Assembly (NCBI RefSeq): GCF_039548895.1
Contig: NZ_JBCLVG010000001.1
DNA from: Orlajensenia stereocauli
GTDB lineage: Bacteria > Actinomycetota > Actinomycetes > Actinomycetales > Microbacteriaceae
Reading direction: 5' to 3' (one strand)
Length of the DNA stretch: 64,000 bases
Both the position numbers and the translations under genes were made by a program. The notes beneath the pieces were generated by a model. It was not told where the DNA came from, did no database searches, and was given only the letters and a program-made list of their open reading frames with translations. Shown here one piece after another: positions 1 through 9,000 of this stretch. Within the stretch, counting starts at the first letter, position 1. Each line of letters opens with the position of its first letter.

Positions 1-835
1 GCTGGATGATCGACTGGACCACGGCGTTGATGACCGCGTAGACCACCAGCACCGCGAGAGCCGTGCCCCATCCGCCCTCGAGGAACCCGAAGACGAGTGG
101 CGGGATCAGCGCCAGGAAGTAGCCCACGTTGGGAATGAAGCTGCAGAGGAAGGCCAGGAGTCCCCAGAGCAGGGCGGCCGGAACGTTCAGGAGCGCCAGC
201 GCGATGGCATCGAGAGTTCCCTGGGCGATGCCGAGCACCGTGGTCACCACCATGTAGCGGCGCACGTTCGACGCGTACTGTCCGAGAGCCGAGACGAGAT
301 CGGGGCTGGTCTCGCGCAGTTGGCCCAGGATGACTCGGGAGTAGACGGCATCCGCGGCCATGAGGATCATCATCGTGAGCACGATCACCAGCGCCGCGGT
401 GAAATTCGCCAGCCCGCCGATGGCCGTCGTGAGCGATGCGATGACGTTCTGCGGATCGAGACTGTGGACGATGGACTCGACCTGCGCCTCTCCGAAGCCC
501 AGGGATTCGAGCCACCCGGAGATGGCGGCTCCGATCGCAGCGAACTCCTCGGAGTAGGTCGGCAGCATCGCGGCGAACTGCCCCACGGCGACCACGATCG
601 CGTATCCGAATGCGGCCAGGACGCCGAACACGACGATGATCACCGAACCCGTCGCCAGTCCCCGCGGAACCCCCCGGTCGATGAGCTTCGCGCGGACAGG
701 GGCCGCACAGATGGTCAGGATCAGGGTGAGCAGCGTCGGTGCGAGAATGCCCCGGATGCCGCTGATACCGATCGCCGTGATCGTCGCGGCCGCCAATCCC
801 ACGAGGATGATCGTCGCGCGCGGGTACCTTTTCAT
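1..835 (-). CDS. AI-2E family transporter, C-terminus cut by window edge
   Basis: Reading the minus strand from the ATG at 835 gives 278 codons with no stop before base 1, so the 3' end lies outside the window. The protein is a polytopic membrane protein. It has two hydrophobic helices in the first 90 residues, a soluble region, then the block FIPNVGYFLALIPP, which is the characteristic segment of the AI-2E / YdiK / PerM exporter family (PF01594). Family members are exporters or permeases of uncertain substrate; AI-2 itself is proven for few. The gene is divergent from the DUF1622 gene. Substrate is not inferable from sequence. Confidence 0.85.
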   Translation of the reverse strand, partial: MKRYPRATIILVGLAAATITAIGISGIRGILAPTLLTLILTICAAPVRAKLIDRGVPRGLATGSVIIVVFGVLAAFGYAIVVAVGQFAAMLPTYSEEFAAIGAAISGWLESLGFGEAQVESIVHSLDPQNVIASLTTAIGGLANFTAALVIVLTMMILMAADAVYSRVILGQLRETSPDLVSALGQYASNVRRYMVVTTVLGIAQGTLDAIALALLNVPAALLWGLLAFLCSFIPNVGYFLALIPPLVFGFLEGGWGTALAVLVVYAVINAVVQSIIQ

Positions 836-1013
836 GGCGCAACGTTAGGGCGCCAGACGCACGACGCGCGTCACCCTCAGGGGATGATCCCGCTCGCCTG
901 GCGGCACGTCGCACGGGCGGACCGCGGCGTCCGCGGATCATCCCATTCGGATGATGCATCGTCCACCAGTGCGCGACACGATGAACTCTCCATCATGACG
1001 CGAAGGGACCCGG

Positions 1014-1382
1014 ATGGAATCGAGTGCGACCATTCAGATCGTCGGGGAGATCGTCGACATTCTCGGTGTCGCCGCCATCGTCATCGGCGTGGTGTACGCC
1101 ATCCTCGACGCCGGCATCCGGGGGCTCCGGCGACTCAGCCCGGTGTACACCCGATTCCGTCGCGTGCTCGGACGGGCCATCCTGCTCGGCCTCGAGCTGC
1201 TGGTCGCAGCTGACATCATCAAGACCGTGGCCGTGGAACCCACCCTCGAATCGGTCTCTGTGCTCGCACTCATCGTGCTCATCCGAACCTTCCTCAGTTG
1301 GTCCCTGGAACTCGAGATCTCGGGACGATGGCCGTGGCAGAAGAAGGGCGTTTCGTCCACGGAATCGGCCGTGGAGTCCTGA
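1014..1382 (+). CDS. DUF1622 family small membrane protein
   Basis: This 122-residue protein has two or three hydrophobic helices: one at about 8-30, one at about 58-70 (GRAILLGLELLVAADIIKT) and one at about 80-95. The central GLELLVAADIIKTVAVEPT followed by VLIRTFLSWSLE is the hallmark of the DUF1622 family, whose function is unknown. The start is the ATG at 1014, with GAAGGG six bases upstream. The C-terminal tail is basic then Ser/Glu-rich and probably cytoplasmic. No operon partner is evident. Confidence 0.8.
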   Translation: MESSATIQIVGEIVDILGVAAIVIGVVYAILDAGIRGLRRLSPVYTRFRRVLGRAILLGLELLVAADIIKTVAVEPTLESVSVLALIVLIRTFLSWSLELEISGRWPWQKKGVSSTESAVES

Positions 1383-1537
1383 CCCGGCCAGGTCGACTGC
1401 GGCGGGAATGCGGTGCCCGCGATCAGGCGTTGCCTGTTCCCGAACCGCGGTCGACCTCATCCCAACGGGGTGATGCGGCCCGGTTTCACCCGGCGTAGCC
1501 TCCGCAAGCAGACGCCTCATCGACGAAACGGAGCGGC

Positions 1538-1801
1538 ATGTTCATCTGGGACTTCGTCAGTTGGTTCTTCGGCTTCTTCGTCACCTTCTCGTGCCTGATC
1601 CTCTTCTTCGTCGTCTTCGTCGACGTCTTCCGGGACGAGACCCTCGAGGGATGGGCGAAAGCCCTCTGGGTGCTGTTCCTCGTGTTCGTCCCCTTCCTCA
1701 GCACGGTGGTCTACCTGATCGTTCGGCGCAAGAGCATGGCCATGCGCCAAGGTCGTGGAGAGGAAGTCGTTCACGACGACTTCGACTTCGTGAGGCCCTA
1801 G
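1538..1801 (+). CDS. Small membrane protein with phospholipase D-nuclease N-terminal-like domain
   Basis: An 87-residue protein with two hydrophobic helices (about 3-30 and 40-63) followed by a polar tail. The second helix, KALWVLFLVFVPFLSTVVYLI followed by VRRKSMA, matches the PLDc_N two-helix module found alone in many actinobacterial proteins, often with a C-terminal SHOCT motif. No SHOCT is visible here. ACGAAACGGAG lies just before the ATG. The function is unknown; it presumably sits in the cytoplasmic membrane. Confidence 0.75.
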   Translation: MFIWDFVSWFFGFFVTFSCLILFFVVFVDVFRDETLEGWAKALWVLFLVFVPFLSTVVYLIVRRKSMAMRQGRGEEVVHDDFDFVRP

Positions 1802-1879
1802 GTTCGAACCCCTCGCCGACGCGCGATGTCGGTGGTGCGTGCGACGATCCCCGAAACGGACGATCGGCGGGAGGCAGGA

Positions 1880-3076
1880 GTGCGAGGCGAGGCGACGGTA
1901 CTGCACGCCGATCTCGACGCCTTCTACGCCTCGGTCGAACAGCGTGATGCGCCCGAGCTGCGCGGTCGGCCCGTCATCGTCGGCGGCGGTGTCGTGCTTG
2001 CTGCAAGTTACGAGGCGAAGGCCCGCGGAGTGCGCACCGCCATGGGCGGGCGCCAGGCACGCGAGCTGTGCCCGGATGCCGTCGTCGTGCCACCGCGAAT
2101 GGACGCCTACTCCGAGGCCAGCCGAGACGTGTTCGCGATCTTCCGCGATACGACGCCGCTCGTGGAGGGACTGTCCATCGATGAGGCGTTCCTGGAGGTC
2201 GGTGGTCTCCGACGCATCGCGGGCACGCCCGAGCAGGTTGCGGTGCGCCTCCGGGAGCGAGTTCGTGAGGAGGCCGGACTGGCGATCTCGGTCGGAGTCG
2301 CGCGCACGAAGTACCTCGCCAAAGTCGCCAGCGCGGTCAGCAAGCCCGACGGGCTGCTCGTGGTCGAACCTGACCGGGAGGAGGCATTCCTGCTCCCGCT
2401 GCCGGTCGAACGGTTGTGGGGAGTCGGTGCGGTCACCGCCGAGAAGCTGCACCGACTCGGCATCTCCACCGTGGGGCAGCTGGCTGAGCTCGAGGCCGCG
2501 ACCGCCGAGAGGTTGCTGGGCAAGGCGACCGGCGCACACCTCCACGCGCTGGCCCGCCTGCGAGACCCGCGCCCCGTCGACACCACGCGTCGCCGTTCTT
2601 CCATCGGTTCCCAACGCGCGCTCGGCAGCCATCCGCGCTCCGTCGACGAACTCGACGTCATCCTCAGTCAGATCGTCGATCGGCTCGCCCGCCGCCTGCG
2701 CGACGGCGATCGCGTCTGCCGCACCGTGGTGCTGCGGCTTCGCTACGGTGATTTCGTGAAGGCCACCCGATCGCGCACAGTGGGCGCGGCATCCGACCGC
2801 ACCGCAGTGCTCCTCGCCGTCGCGCGAGAGCTGCTTGCCTCCGCGCAACCCGAGATCGCAGAGCGCGGCATCACCCTCATCGGCGTCTCACTTTCGCAGC
2901 TGGCACACGTCGGCAGCCTCCAGCCGGAGCTGCCGATCGACTGGAACGACAAAGCGCGCCTCGACACAGTGCTCGACGCGGTACGCGATCGCTTCGGCGC
3001 GACATCGGTCGCCCGAGCCACGCAACTCGATCGCGATCCGGGCTGGTCGACGCCGCTGCTACCTGAACACGAGTGA
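1880..3076 (+). CDS. dinB: DNA polymerase IV (Y-family translesion polymerase)
   Basis: DinB copies past damaged template bases. The palm motifs are all present: HADLDAFYASVEQRD near the N-terminus (first catalytic Asp), YSEASRDVF, and LSIDEAFLEV with the second catalytic acidic pair. A helix-hairpin-helix-like thumb (LWGVGAVTAEKLHRLGISTVGQ) and a little-finger domain follow. I place the start at the GTG at 1880, which has GGGAGG five bases upstream. The in-frame ATG at 1826 would add 18 residues but has no ribosome site. About 398 residues, normal for the family. The C-terminus PELPIDW resembles a beta-clamp binding peptide, as expected for Pol IV. Confidence 0.95.
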   Translation: MRGEATVLHADLDAFYASVEQRDAPELRGRPVIVGGGVVLAASYEAKARGVRTAMGGRQARELCPDAVVVPPRMDAYSEASRDVFAIFRDTTPLVEGLSIDEAFLEVGGLRRIAGTPEQVAVRLRERVREEAGLAISVGVARTKYLAKVASAVSKPDGLLVVEPDREEAFLLPLPVERLWGVGAVTAEKLHRLGISTVGQLAELEAATAERLLGKATGAHLHALARLRDPRPVDTTRRRSSIGSQRALGSHPRSVDELDVILSQIVDRLARRLRDGDRVCRTVVLRLRYGDFVKATRSRTVGAASDRTAVLLAVARELLASAQPEIAERGITLIGVSLSQLAHVGSLQPELPIDWNDKARLDTVLDAVRDRFGATSVARATQLDRDPGWSTPLLPEHE

Positions 3077-3163
3077 CCACTTCTCGGATCAGTCCTGCAG
3101 CGGTACGCTCCGAATCAGTCAGTGCGGTCGCGGCCGATCGCACCGGATCAATCGGAGGTCTTG

Positions 3164-4264
3164 GTGAGTCAGTCGACGTCGCTCTCTCGCATCGTGCGCA
3201 ACCCGATCGCGGATGCCGAGGCGCGTGAATCCGCGGCCCTCCTCGTCGGGGCCGTCGGCTTCGTCATAGGGGTGGTTCCGGCGCTCCTCGTCTTCTGGGA
3301 CAGGGAGGTACCCATCTCCGGGCGCGGATCCCTCGGAGACTTCGCGGCGGTCGGGTCGGCCATCACGGCTCTCCTGGCCTTCCTCTACGGCGGAGTGCTG
3401 AGACGAGCGCAGCGCGGTTCTGCTCCCGGTTGGCGTCGGCTCCGCTGGTTCGATGTCGCCGCTTTATGCCTGGCGCACGCGATCATCGCCCTCCTCGGCT
3501 GGGTCGGCCTCGCCGCGGTGTTCAGCGCCGGCTTCGAGGGCGCACACCTTTACGCCGCGTCGGCTGCGGTCCTGGCCGGGGTGACCATGGCCATATCGGC
3601 CTACGCGGCGTTCCTCTCAGCTGTCAATCTCACTCCGATGCTGCTGTCGCTCGTGCTGGCCGTGTTCCTCGTCGTCGGCGCCCTGGCGAGCATGTTGAGC
3701 GCCAGCGATCCGCTCTGGTGGCAGAAGAACCTCAGCACTCTCGGCATCAGCGACGACATCTCCGCCCTCGCCTTCAACGTCACGCTCATCATCGCCGGCG
3801 TCATGGTGACCACGATCTCGCACTACGCGACGCTCGGGCTTCCGACGACGACACATGCCGAACTGCGCGGACGGAACCTGGTGCGGCTGGCGCTCATCCT
3901 CATGGGCATCCTCCTCGCCTGCGTGGGCATCTTCCCCGTCGACGAGAACCTGCAGATCCACAATCTCTCGGCAACGGGCATGGCGATCATCTACGTCGTC
4001 ACTGTTCTCTCGCTGCGCGCGCTGGTCCGGTCGATGCCGCGGGTCTTCCTCCTGCTGGGATATGTCTTCGTGGGCGTGATCGTCGTGCTGGCGAGCTTCT
4101 TCGTCACCGGCTACTACAACCTGACCGCGGTCGAACTCGTCGCCTTCGTGCTCATCTTCGCCTGGGTCATCGTCTTCCTCCGCAGTACCGGCTCGATGGC
4201 ACCGGTCGCGGCAGCAAATGACTCTCCGCTCGCGTCCGTCGATGACGATCTCCAGCCGGTGTAG
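3164..4264 (+). CDS. DUF998-like polytopic membrane protein
   Basis: About 366 residues with roughly nine or ten hydrophobic helices between residues 25 and 345. The segment CVGIFPVDENLQIHNLSA resembles the G-x-FP...H core of DUF998 membrane proteins, whose role is unknown. The frame is open from a GTG at 3122, but GGAGGT at 3154-3159 points to the GTG at 3164 as the start. It stands alone between dinB and the Gre-like gene. Identification rests on topology and one motif, so the family call is moderate. Confidence 0.65.
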   Translation: MSQSTSLSRIVRNPIADAEARESAALLVGAVGFVIGVVPALLVFWDREVPISGRGSLGDFAAVGSAITALLAFLYGGVLRRAQRGSAPGWRRLRWFDVAALCLAHAIIALLGWVGLAAVFSAGFEGAHLYAASAAVLAGVTMAISAYAAFLSAVNLTPMLLSLVLAVFLVVGALASMLSASDPLWWQKNLSTLGISDDISALAFNVTLIIAGVMVTTISHYATLGLPTTTHAELRGRNLVRLALILMGILLACVGIFPVDENLQIHNLSATGMAIIYVVTVLSLRALVRSMPRVFLLLGYVFVGVIVVLASFFVTGYYNLTAVELVAFVLIFAWVIVFLRSTGSMAPVAAANDSPLASVDDDLQPV

Positions 4265-4405
4265 TCGTCCGGCGCACGCTCAGGAGTCAGCAGGCTCACA
4301 CCACCGCCTCAGGCCACAAAGCCGATCGCCGTCGTCTCTGCCGGAGTGCGCAGCCGGTCCTTCCCGCACCAGCGGTATTCTGGAGTGTCAGCGAAAGGTG
4401 TCGCA

Positions 4406-4819
4406 ATGACCGATGACATGATCTGGCTTCCTCCCGCGTCGCTGGCCCGCCTGACTGAGGAACTTGCTCAGCTGGGGTCACGCTTCGACCCAGACCAGGA
4501 CACCGTTGATCGGATGCGCGATCTCCGCCGGACTTTGCGGCGCGCTGAGGCGTCATCGAAGCCGGACGACGGCTTGGTGGAGCCTGGGATGAGAGTAACC
4601 GTGTTGGTTTCCGGTGACGCCGTACCTGCCGTGTTCCTCGTCGGTGAGCGCAAGCTGGCCGTGCTGGATCCCGCCGTCGCCCACGACGTGCTGTCTCCGT
4701 CGTCGCCGCTGGGTGCGGCGGTCATGGGGTCGCACCCGGGAGACACCGTTACCTACGTGACGCCGGCGGGCGAATCGCGCAGAGTCGAGGTCCTAGCGGC
4801 GGTGCCGTACAACCCGTGA
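4406..4819 (+). CDS. GreA/GreB-like C-terminal domain protein
   Basis: A 137-residue protein. It begins with a short helical segment (ASLARLTEELAQLGS and DRMRDLRRTLRRAE), then a domain resembling the FKBP-like C-terminal part of GreA/GreB factors: GMRVTVLVSGDAVPAVFLVG, SPLGAAVMGSHPGDTVTY, then the closing strand RVEVLAAVP. SPLGxAlxGxxxGD is the conserved Gre C-terminal signature. The N-terminal coiled coil is much too short to reach the RNA polymerase active site, so it is probably a Gre-related regulator rather than a cleavage factor. The start is the ATG at 4406, with GAAAGG upstream. Confidence 0.7.
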   Translation: MTDDMIWLPPASLARLTEELAQLGSRFDPDQDTVDRMRDLRRTLRRAEASSKPDDGLVEPGMRVTVLVSGDAVPAVFLVGERKLAVLDPAVAHDVLSPSSPLGAAVMGSHPGDTVTYVTPAGESRRVEVLAAVPYNP

Positions 4820-4866
4820 AGGCGCTGGGGCTGTGCCCGCTCGCAGGCGATCGGCGAGTTGTATCG

Positions 4867-5475
4867 CTACGTGCCCGCCTGCTCGAACGGATGACCGGCC
4901 AGTTTCCCCAGCACGCCCTGCGTCACGAGTCGATGCGCTGACGTATGCGGCTTCCTGGCCGCCTGAGCGCTGACGTCTTCACCGAACTCAACGGCCAAGT
5001 CGAGGCGCGGATACGCGTCGAGGACCGCACTGACGTAGACCGTCGGGAGAGCGTCGGCGCGGGCACCGGCGATATCCAAGGCCGTCGCGCTCTCCAGCAG
5101 GTGCCCCTCCACGTCCATCGCCGGGTCGACGGACGGCCAGTTGTGCCGGACGATCACCTCGAGCGCGCGGCGGCGTCGGCCTTCTGACCATCCCGCTCCC
5201 GCCGTCAGCGCGACGGCAACGTGACCACCCGCCTCCTCATACGACAAGTTGACGTTGTCGAACGCCGGAACGAGGCCGATGTCGTGGAGCATGGCCGACA
5301 CGAAGAGAAGCTCATGATCGATCTCGGTGCGGCCCTCGATCGTCGCGAAGGCCTCCGCCCATAGCCACGACCTCGTCACGTGGTTCACCATCGCCGGAGA
5401 ATGATAGCTCGCAGCGATCGCCTGGGCCGCGCGAGCAGCCTGCGTCTCAGGCGGGGATTGATCTTCCAGGCGCAT
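4867..5475 (-). CDS. HD domain-containing metal-dependent phosphohydrolase-like protein
   Basis: A 202-residue protein with the HD-superfamily pattern: His in VNHVTRSWLWAEA, the doublet in SAMLHDIG, His in EEAGGHVAVAL, and later VIVRHNWPS. HD proteins bind divalent metals and usually hydrolyse phosphate esters; the cyanamide-hydratase-like subgroup has similar spacing, so the substrate is open. The start ATG at 5475 is preceded by GAAGGG. The gene reads toward the Gre-like gene and lies just outside the left 47-bp repeat, so it would be the first chromosomal gene beyond the island. Confidence 0.7.
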   Translation of the reverse strand: MRLEDQSPPETQAARAAQAIAASYHSPAMVNHVTRSWLWAEAFATIEGRTEIDHELLFVSAMLHDIGLVPAFDNVNLSYEEAGGHVAVALTAGAGWSEGRRRRALEVIVRHNWPSVDPAMDVEGHLLESATALDIAGARADALPTVYVSAVLDAYPRLDLAVEFGEDVSAQAARKPHTSAHRLVTQGVLGKLAGHPFEQAGT

Positions 5476-5633
5476 CGGTCATCCCTTCGGAGGTGTGATC
5501 GACTCGCGGACTTGGTCTGCGGGATCCAGATCGCCGAGCCGTCTGAACAGAGGATCACACGTGGCCGTCGAGGCTGCAAGGCTCTCGCGACTCGGGAGCA
5601 GTCGCCAGGTGCACCGGGCCACATGAGGCCCAA

Positions 5634-5682
5634 GGGGTTCTTTCAACGAAAGAACCCCTGAGAACTTGCAGTTCGTCAGGGG
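5634..5682 (-). terminator. Terminator hairpin beside the orphan tRNA fragment, with an overlapping alternative hairpin
   Basis: CCCCTGA (5655-5661) plus GAACT pairs with AGTTC plus TCAGGGG (5670-5682), giving a 12-bp stem with one bulge. Read on the minus strand it is followed by TTCTTT. It resembles the terminator behind the intact tRNA-Ala at 33871-33905. A second perfect 11-bp inverted repeat, GGGGTTCTTTC (5634-5644) with GAAAGAACCCC (5648-5658), shares the CCCC arm, so the two hairpins exclude each other. Confidence 0.65.
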
Positions 5683-5722
5683 TTTTGGTGGATCTGAGGG
5701 GACTCGAACCCCTGACCCCCTG
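5676..5722. repeat. Left attachment-site repeat: orphan 3' fragment of tRNA-Ala(GGC)
   Basis: 47 bases identical to 33899-33945. On the minus strand the tRNA part covers the 3' side of the anticodon stem, the variable loop, the T arm, the 3' acceptor strand and the CCA. The 5' half of a tRNA is missing: bases after 5722 no longer match. It is therefore not a functional tRNA and is best read as an att site. Confidence 0.8.
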
Positions 5723-5848
5723 ACAGACGTTGAAGTATGAGTCTGCGCCGTGTTTGGTTGTGGATGCGAGCAATTCTAGGCGAACGGCGCACCTCGCGTC
5801 GAAGTCACGTCTGGCGTTGGGTGTAGGTATTTCTGTATATCTGTGATC

Positions 5849-5870
5849 AAAAGAGCCCCAAAAGAGCCCC
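5849..5870. repeat. Perfect tandem 11-mer inside the left repeat
   Basis: AAAAGAGCCCC occurs twice without spacer (5849-5859, 5860-5870), 127 bp inside the left 47-bp repeat. A near-identical tandem, AAAAAGGCCCC twice, lies at 33831-33852 just inside the right repeat, in the same top-strand orientation. This placement suits arm-type recombinase or excisionase sites, but that is inference. Confidence 0.6.
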
Positions 5871-6058
5871 GTCCGTACAGAAACTGGCCGCGTGCCTTAA
5901 ACCCGAAAAGTGTCATGAGATATCTCCTGCGTCGTTGCCCTCTGTCTGTGCTCGGCGTTCGATTCGAACGTCCGTGCGCGAGTGACCACAAAACGGCACA
6001 TCTGACTGACATGCAGTCCGATAGGGTCGGCTCGACACGCAACGAACGGAGCCAAAAA

Positions 6059-9000
6059 ATGGACTTGCCCCTCGGACTGGCGGGTGCGTTAGAAACCGGC
6101 AACGTCGTTCTTTTTGTCGGATCGGGACTCGGGCATTACATGTTCAACGCTGCGGGTGACAGCATGCCCGACGGCGCAGAATTGGCAGACCGTTTAGCGT
6201 CAAAGCTGAAGCTTGACGTCACCTCCGACACCTCGCTCGCGAAGGTTGCACAGCTTGCTGAAATTCGGGTCGGACGTAAACGGTTGGTTCGAGCTGTCGC
6301 CGAGCTACTGGAGGGTTACACGCCGAATGACGACATCCGCTGGCTATTCTCACTGACCTGGCGAGCCATCTACACAACGAATTACGACAACAACATCGAG
6401 CGCTGCTACGAGCTAAGCGCAGATGGCCTGCAAAACCCTGTGGTGATGTCGGCAAATTCGCAAGCGCGGAGTTGGCTGCCGACCCATGAGGTTCCTCTCG
6501 TGCACCTGCACGGATCACTTAGCGATGCGAGCGCCGAATCGATTCTGTTGACGCAGAAAGACTACGCAACCCATCGAGAGCAGCGCTCCATGTTGTTCAA
6601 CTTGTTTCGCACTGAGTATCCGGATACCCCAATCCTCTACGTTGGCTATAGCAACGAAGATCCAAACTGGCTCGAAGTAACGACCGAGCTCCGGGCCCAG
6701 TTCGCGCCTGGGGTCCCTCCGCGTTCTTATCGCTTGGCTCCGACAACCGCTGACATTGACCGCGAAATCCTTGAGCACGACGGCATCGAGACGATAGACG
6801 GGACAGTAGCGGACCTTCGCGGCGCAGTCTTTGCCCGTTTCGGGGACCTACGCGTTCAGCCTGGCGGCCTTGACTCACTGAGAGCGCAGGTTCCAAGTCA
6901 ACTACACGACGTATTCGATTCCCACCCTGCCCCGTTGGCCCGTTTGCTCGTCTCATGGGAGTACGTAAACCAAGCCGACTTCTCTGTTTCACCAAATACG
7001 GCCTCATTCCACCTTGGAAACCGACCCAACTGGGGCGTAATCGGTAAGGGCATAAACTTTGAGCGTGACATCGAAGGCGCCGTGCTCGACGACATCAGAG
7101 ACTTCTACACATCCTCGCCGACCGGAGTGCGAATCGCGACCGTCTTAGGCTCGGCAGGCTACGGAGTATCGACACTTCTCCTCGCGGTTTCCGCCTGGTA
7201 CGTGCGCGATCAGGCATCAACGGTACTCCTACTCAGGCCAGGTGCGGACATAATCAGCGGTGACGTAGAGTTTGCCGCGCAGCATCTTGCTGGCCCAGTG
7301 ATCTTCGTGGTCGACAACGCGGCCGACCACCTCCAAACCCTCGTTACTGCCCGCCAAACCCTCAGGTCGCTACAACTTCCGGGGTATTTCCTTCTCGGCG
7401 AACGCCTCAACGAATGGCGCCGGAGCCATTCGTCAATCAGTACCGTGGAGTTCGGCATCGATCCGTTGTCGGATGCAGAGATTGAGCGTTTACTCGCATC
7501 CTTGGAAGGAGCATCCAGCCTTGGCAAGCTCGCTGAACTGACGCCGGCACTTCGCACGAGTGCGATTAAGACGAGGAACCAACAAGAGCTTCTGGTCACA
7601 ATGCGAGAAGTGACCGAGGGAAAGTCGTTCGATGCCATCATCGAGGACGAGTTCCGAGCGCTCGGAGACGAGACGGCCAGCGACATATACGCGCTTGTCT
7701 GTGCGTTCTCTCGCGTACGGGCGTTGACACGAGACACGCTTGTCAGCGATGCTCTCGGTCTCGGCCACGCAACGATGTATCGAGTCCTCGCTGACTACCT
7801 CGAAGGAACGACGATATGGGAAACGGTCGACTACACGAGAGGTATTGAAGCACTTCGCGCTCGACACCAAATAATTGCGGAGATCGTTTGGGATCGATGT
7901 ATCGATCGGGTCCGACGCGAGCGGATACTCATTGGCGCAGTCAAGGCTCTCAACCTGACGTACGGAGTTGATGCCAAAGCGTTCGAGCAGTTCACCCGTG
8001 ACGACGCAGCAGTCGACAGCTTGCAATCGATGGAATCCAAAACCAAATTCTTCGAGGAAGCGTCTCGGAAGGCTCCCGGAAATCCCTTTGTGAAGCAACA
8101 CTATGCACGAATGCTCCGTCGCGAAGGAAAGTTAGACCTTGCGTTGGCTCAGATCGACAGCGCCATTGTCTCGGCTCCACGCCAACGAAGTCTCCATCAC
8201 ACCCGTGGAGTCATTCTTCGCGATCTCGCGGTAGGGACAACCTCGCACGAACTGGCTCGAAGGTGGTTGACGCAGAGCGAGGCGGCCTTCGAATCCGCGA
8301 TCGCCATGAATGCGCGCGACGAATACGGATATCAGTCGCTCGCAGAGCTCTATTTGGACTGGGCCCAGAGCATCGGGGACGCGACCGAAAGCGTCGACTA
8401 TCTAAAGAAGTCTCAGGAAACCGTGCTCCGCGGACTCTCGAACGCGTCCATTCTGGAGGGCCTCTACATTGTCGAAAGCAAGATCCAGAAGGTGCTTGGG
8501 GACACCCCAGCCAGGATATCCGCACTCCGCACGGCACTTGAAGAGTCCCCGTCGAGCGCGATCGTGCGATTCATGCTCGGAGGTGCGCTCCGTGCAGACG
8601 GCCAGATCGCCGACGCCGAATCGGTCCTCCACGACGGTCTGGCGTTACACCCCGACGATCCCAAGTTGGCGATGTCGTACGCCCTCGTATTGCAGGATTC
8701 CGGTCGAGACTATGGCGCCTCTGTCGCAGCTATGCGGCTTGCGTCGTTGAGAGGTTCAAGAGACCCCGCATTTGTGGCTACCTACGGCGGGCTCTTGATG
8801 CTTGATGGGCAGTTTGATGACGCCGAGGCCGTGTGGCGCGGCGCTCAACAACGGGGCTTCTCACCCGTGGATCAGAAGCGCCCCTTCTACAAGCCTCGCC
8901 GAGAGGGCGCAATCTTGACTATAAAGGGGAGCGTGGAGACCTCCAATGCCACATATGCGTTCATCCGCACCGGCTTGCTCGGTGAAGTGTTTTGCCCTGG

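Noticed and set aside
5685..5722. A second tRNA gene
   Set aside because: Only the 3' part (T arm, acceptor strand, CCA) is present; no D arm or 5' acceptor strand.
5843..6058. N-terminal extension of the SIR2 protein from a GTG at 5843
   Set aside because: It would encode the tandem 11-mers, has no SIR2 similarity, and the ATG at 6059 has a ribosome site and begins at the fold.
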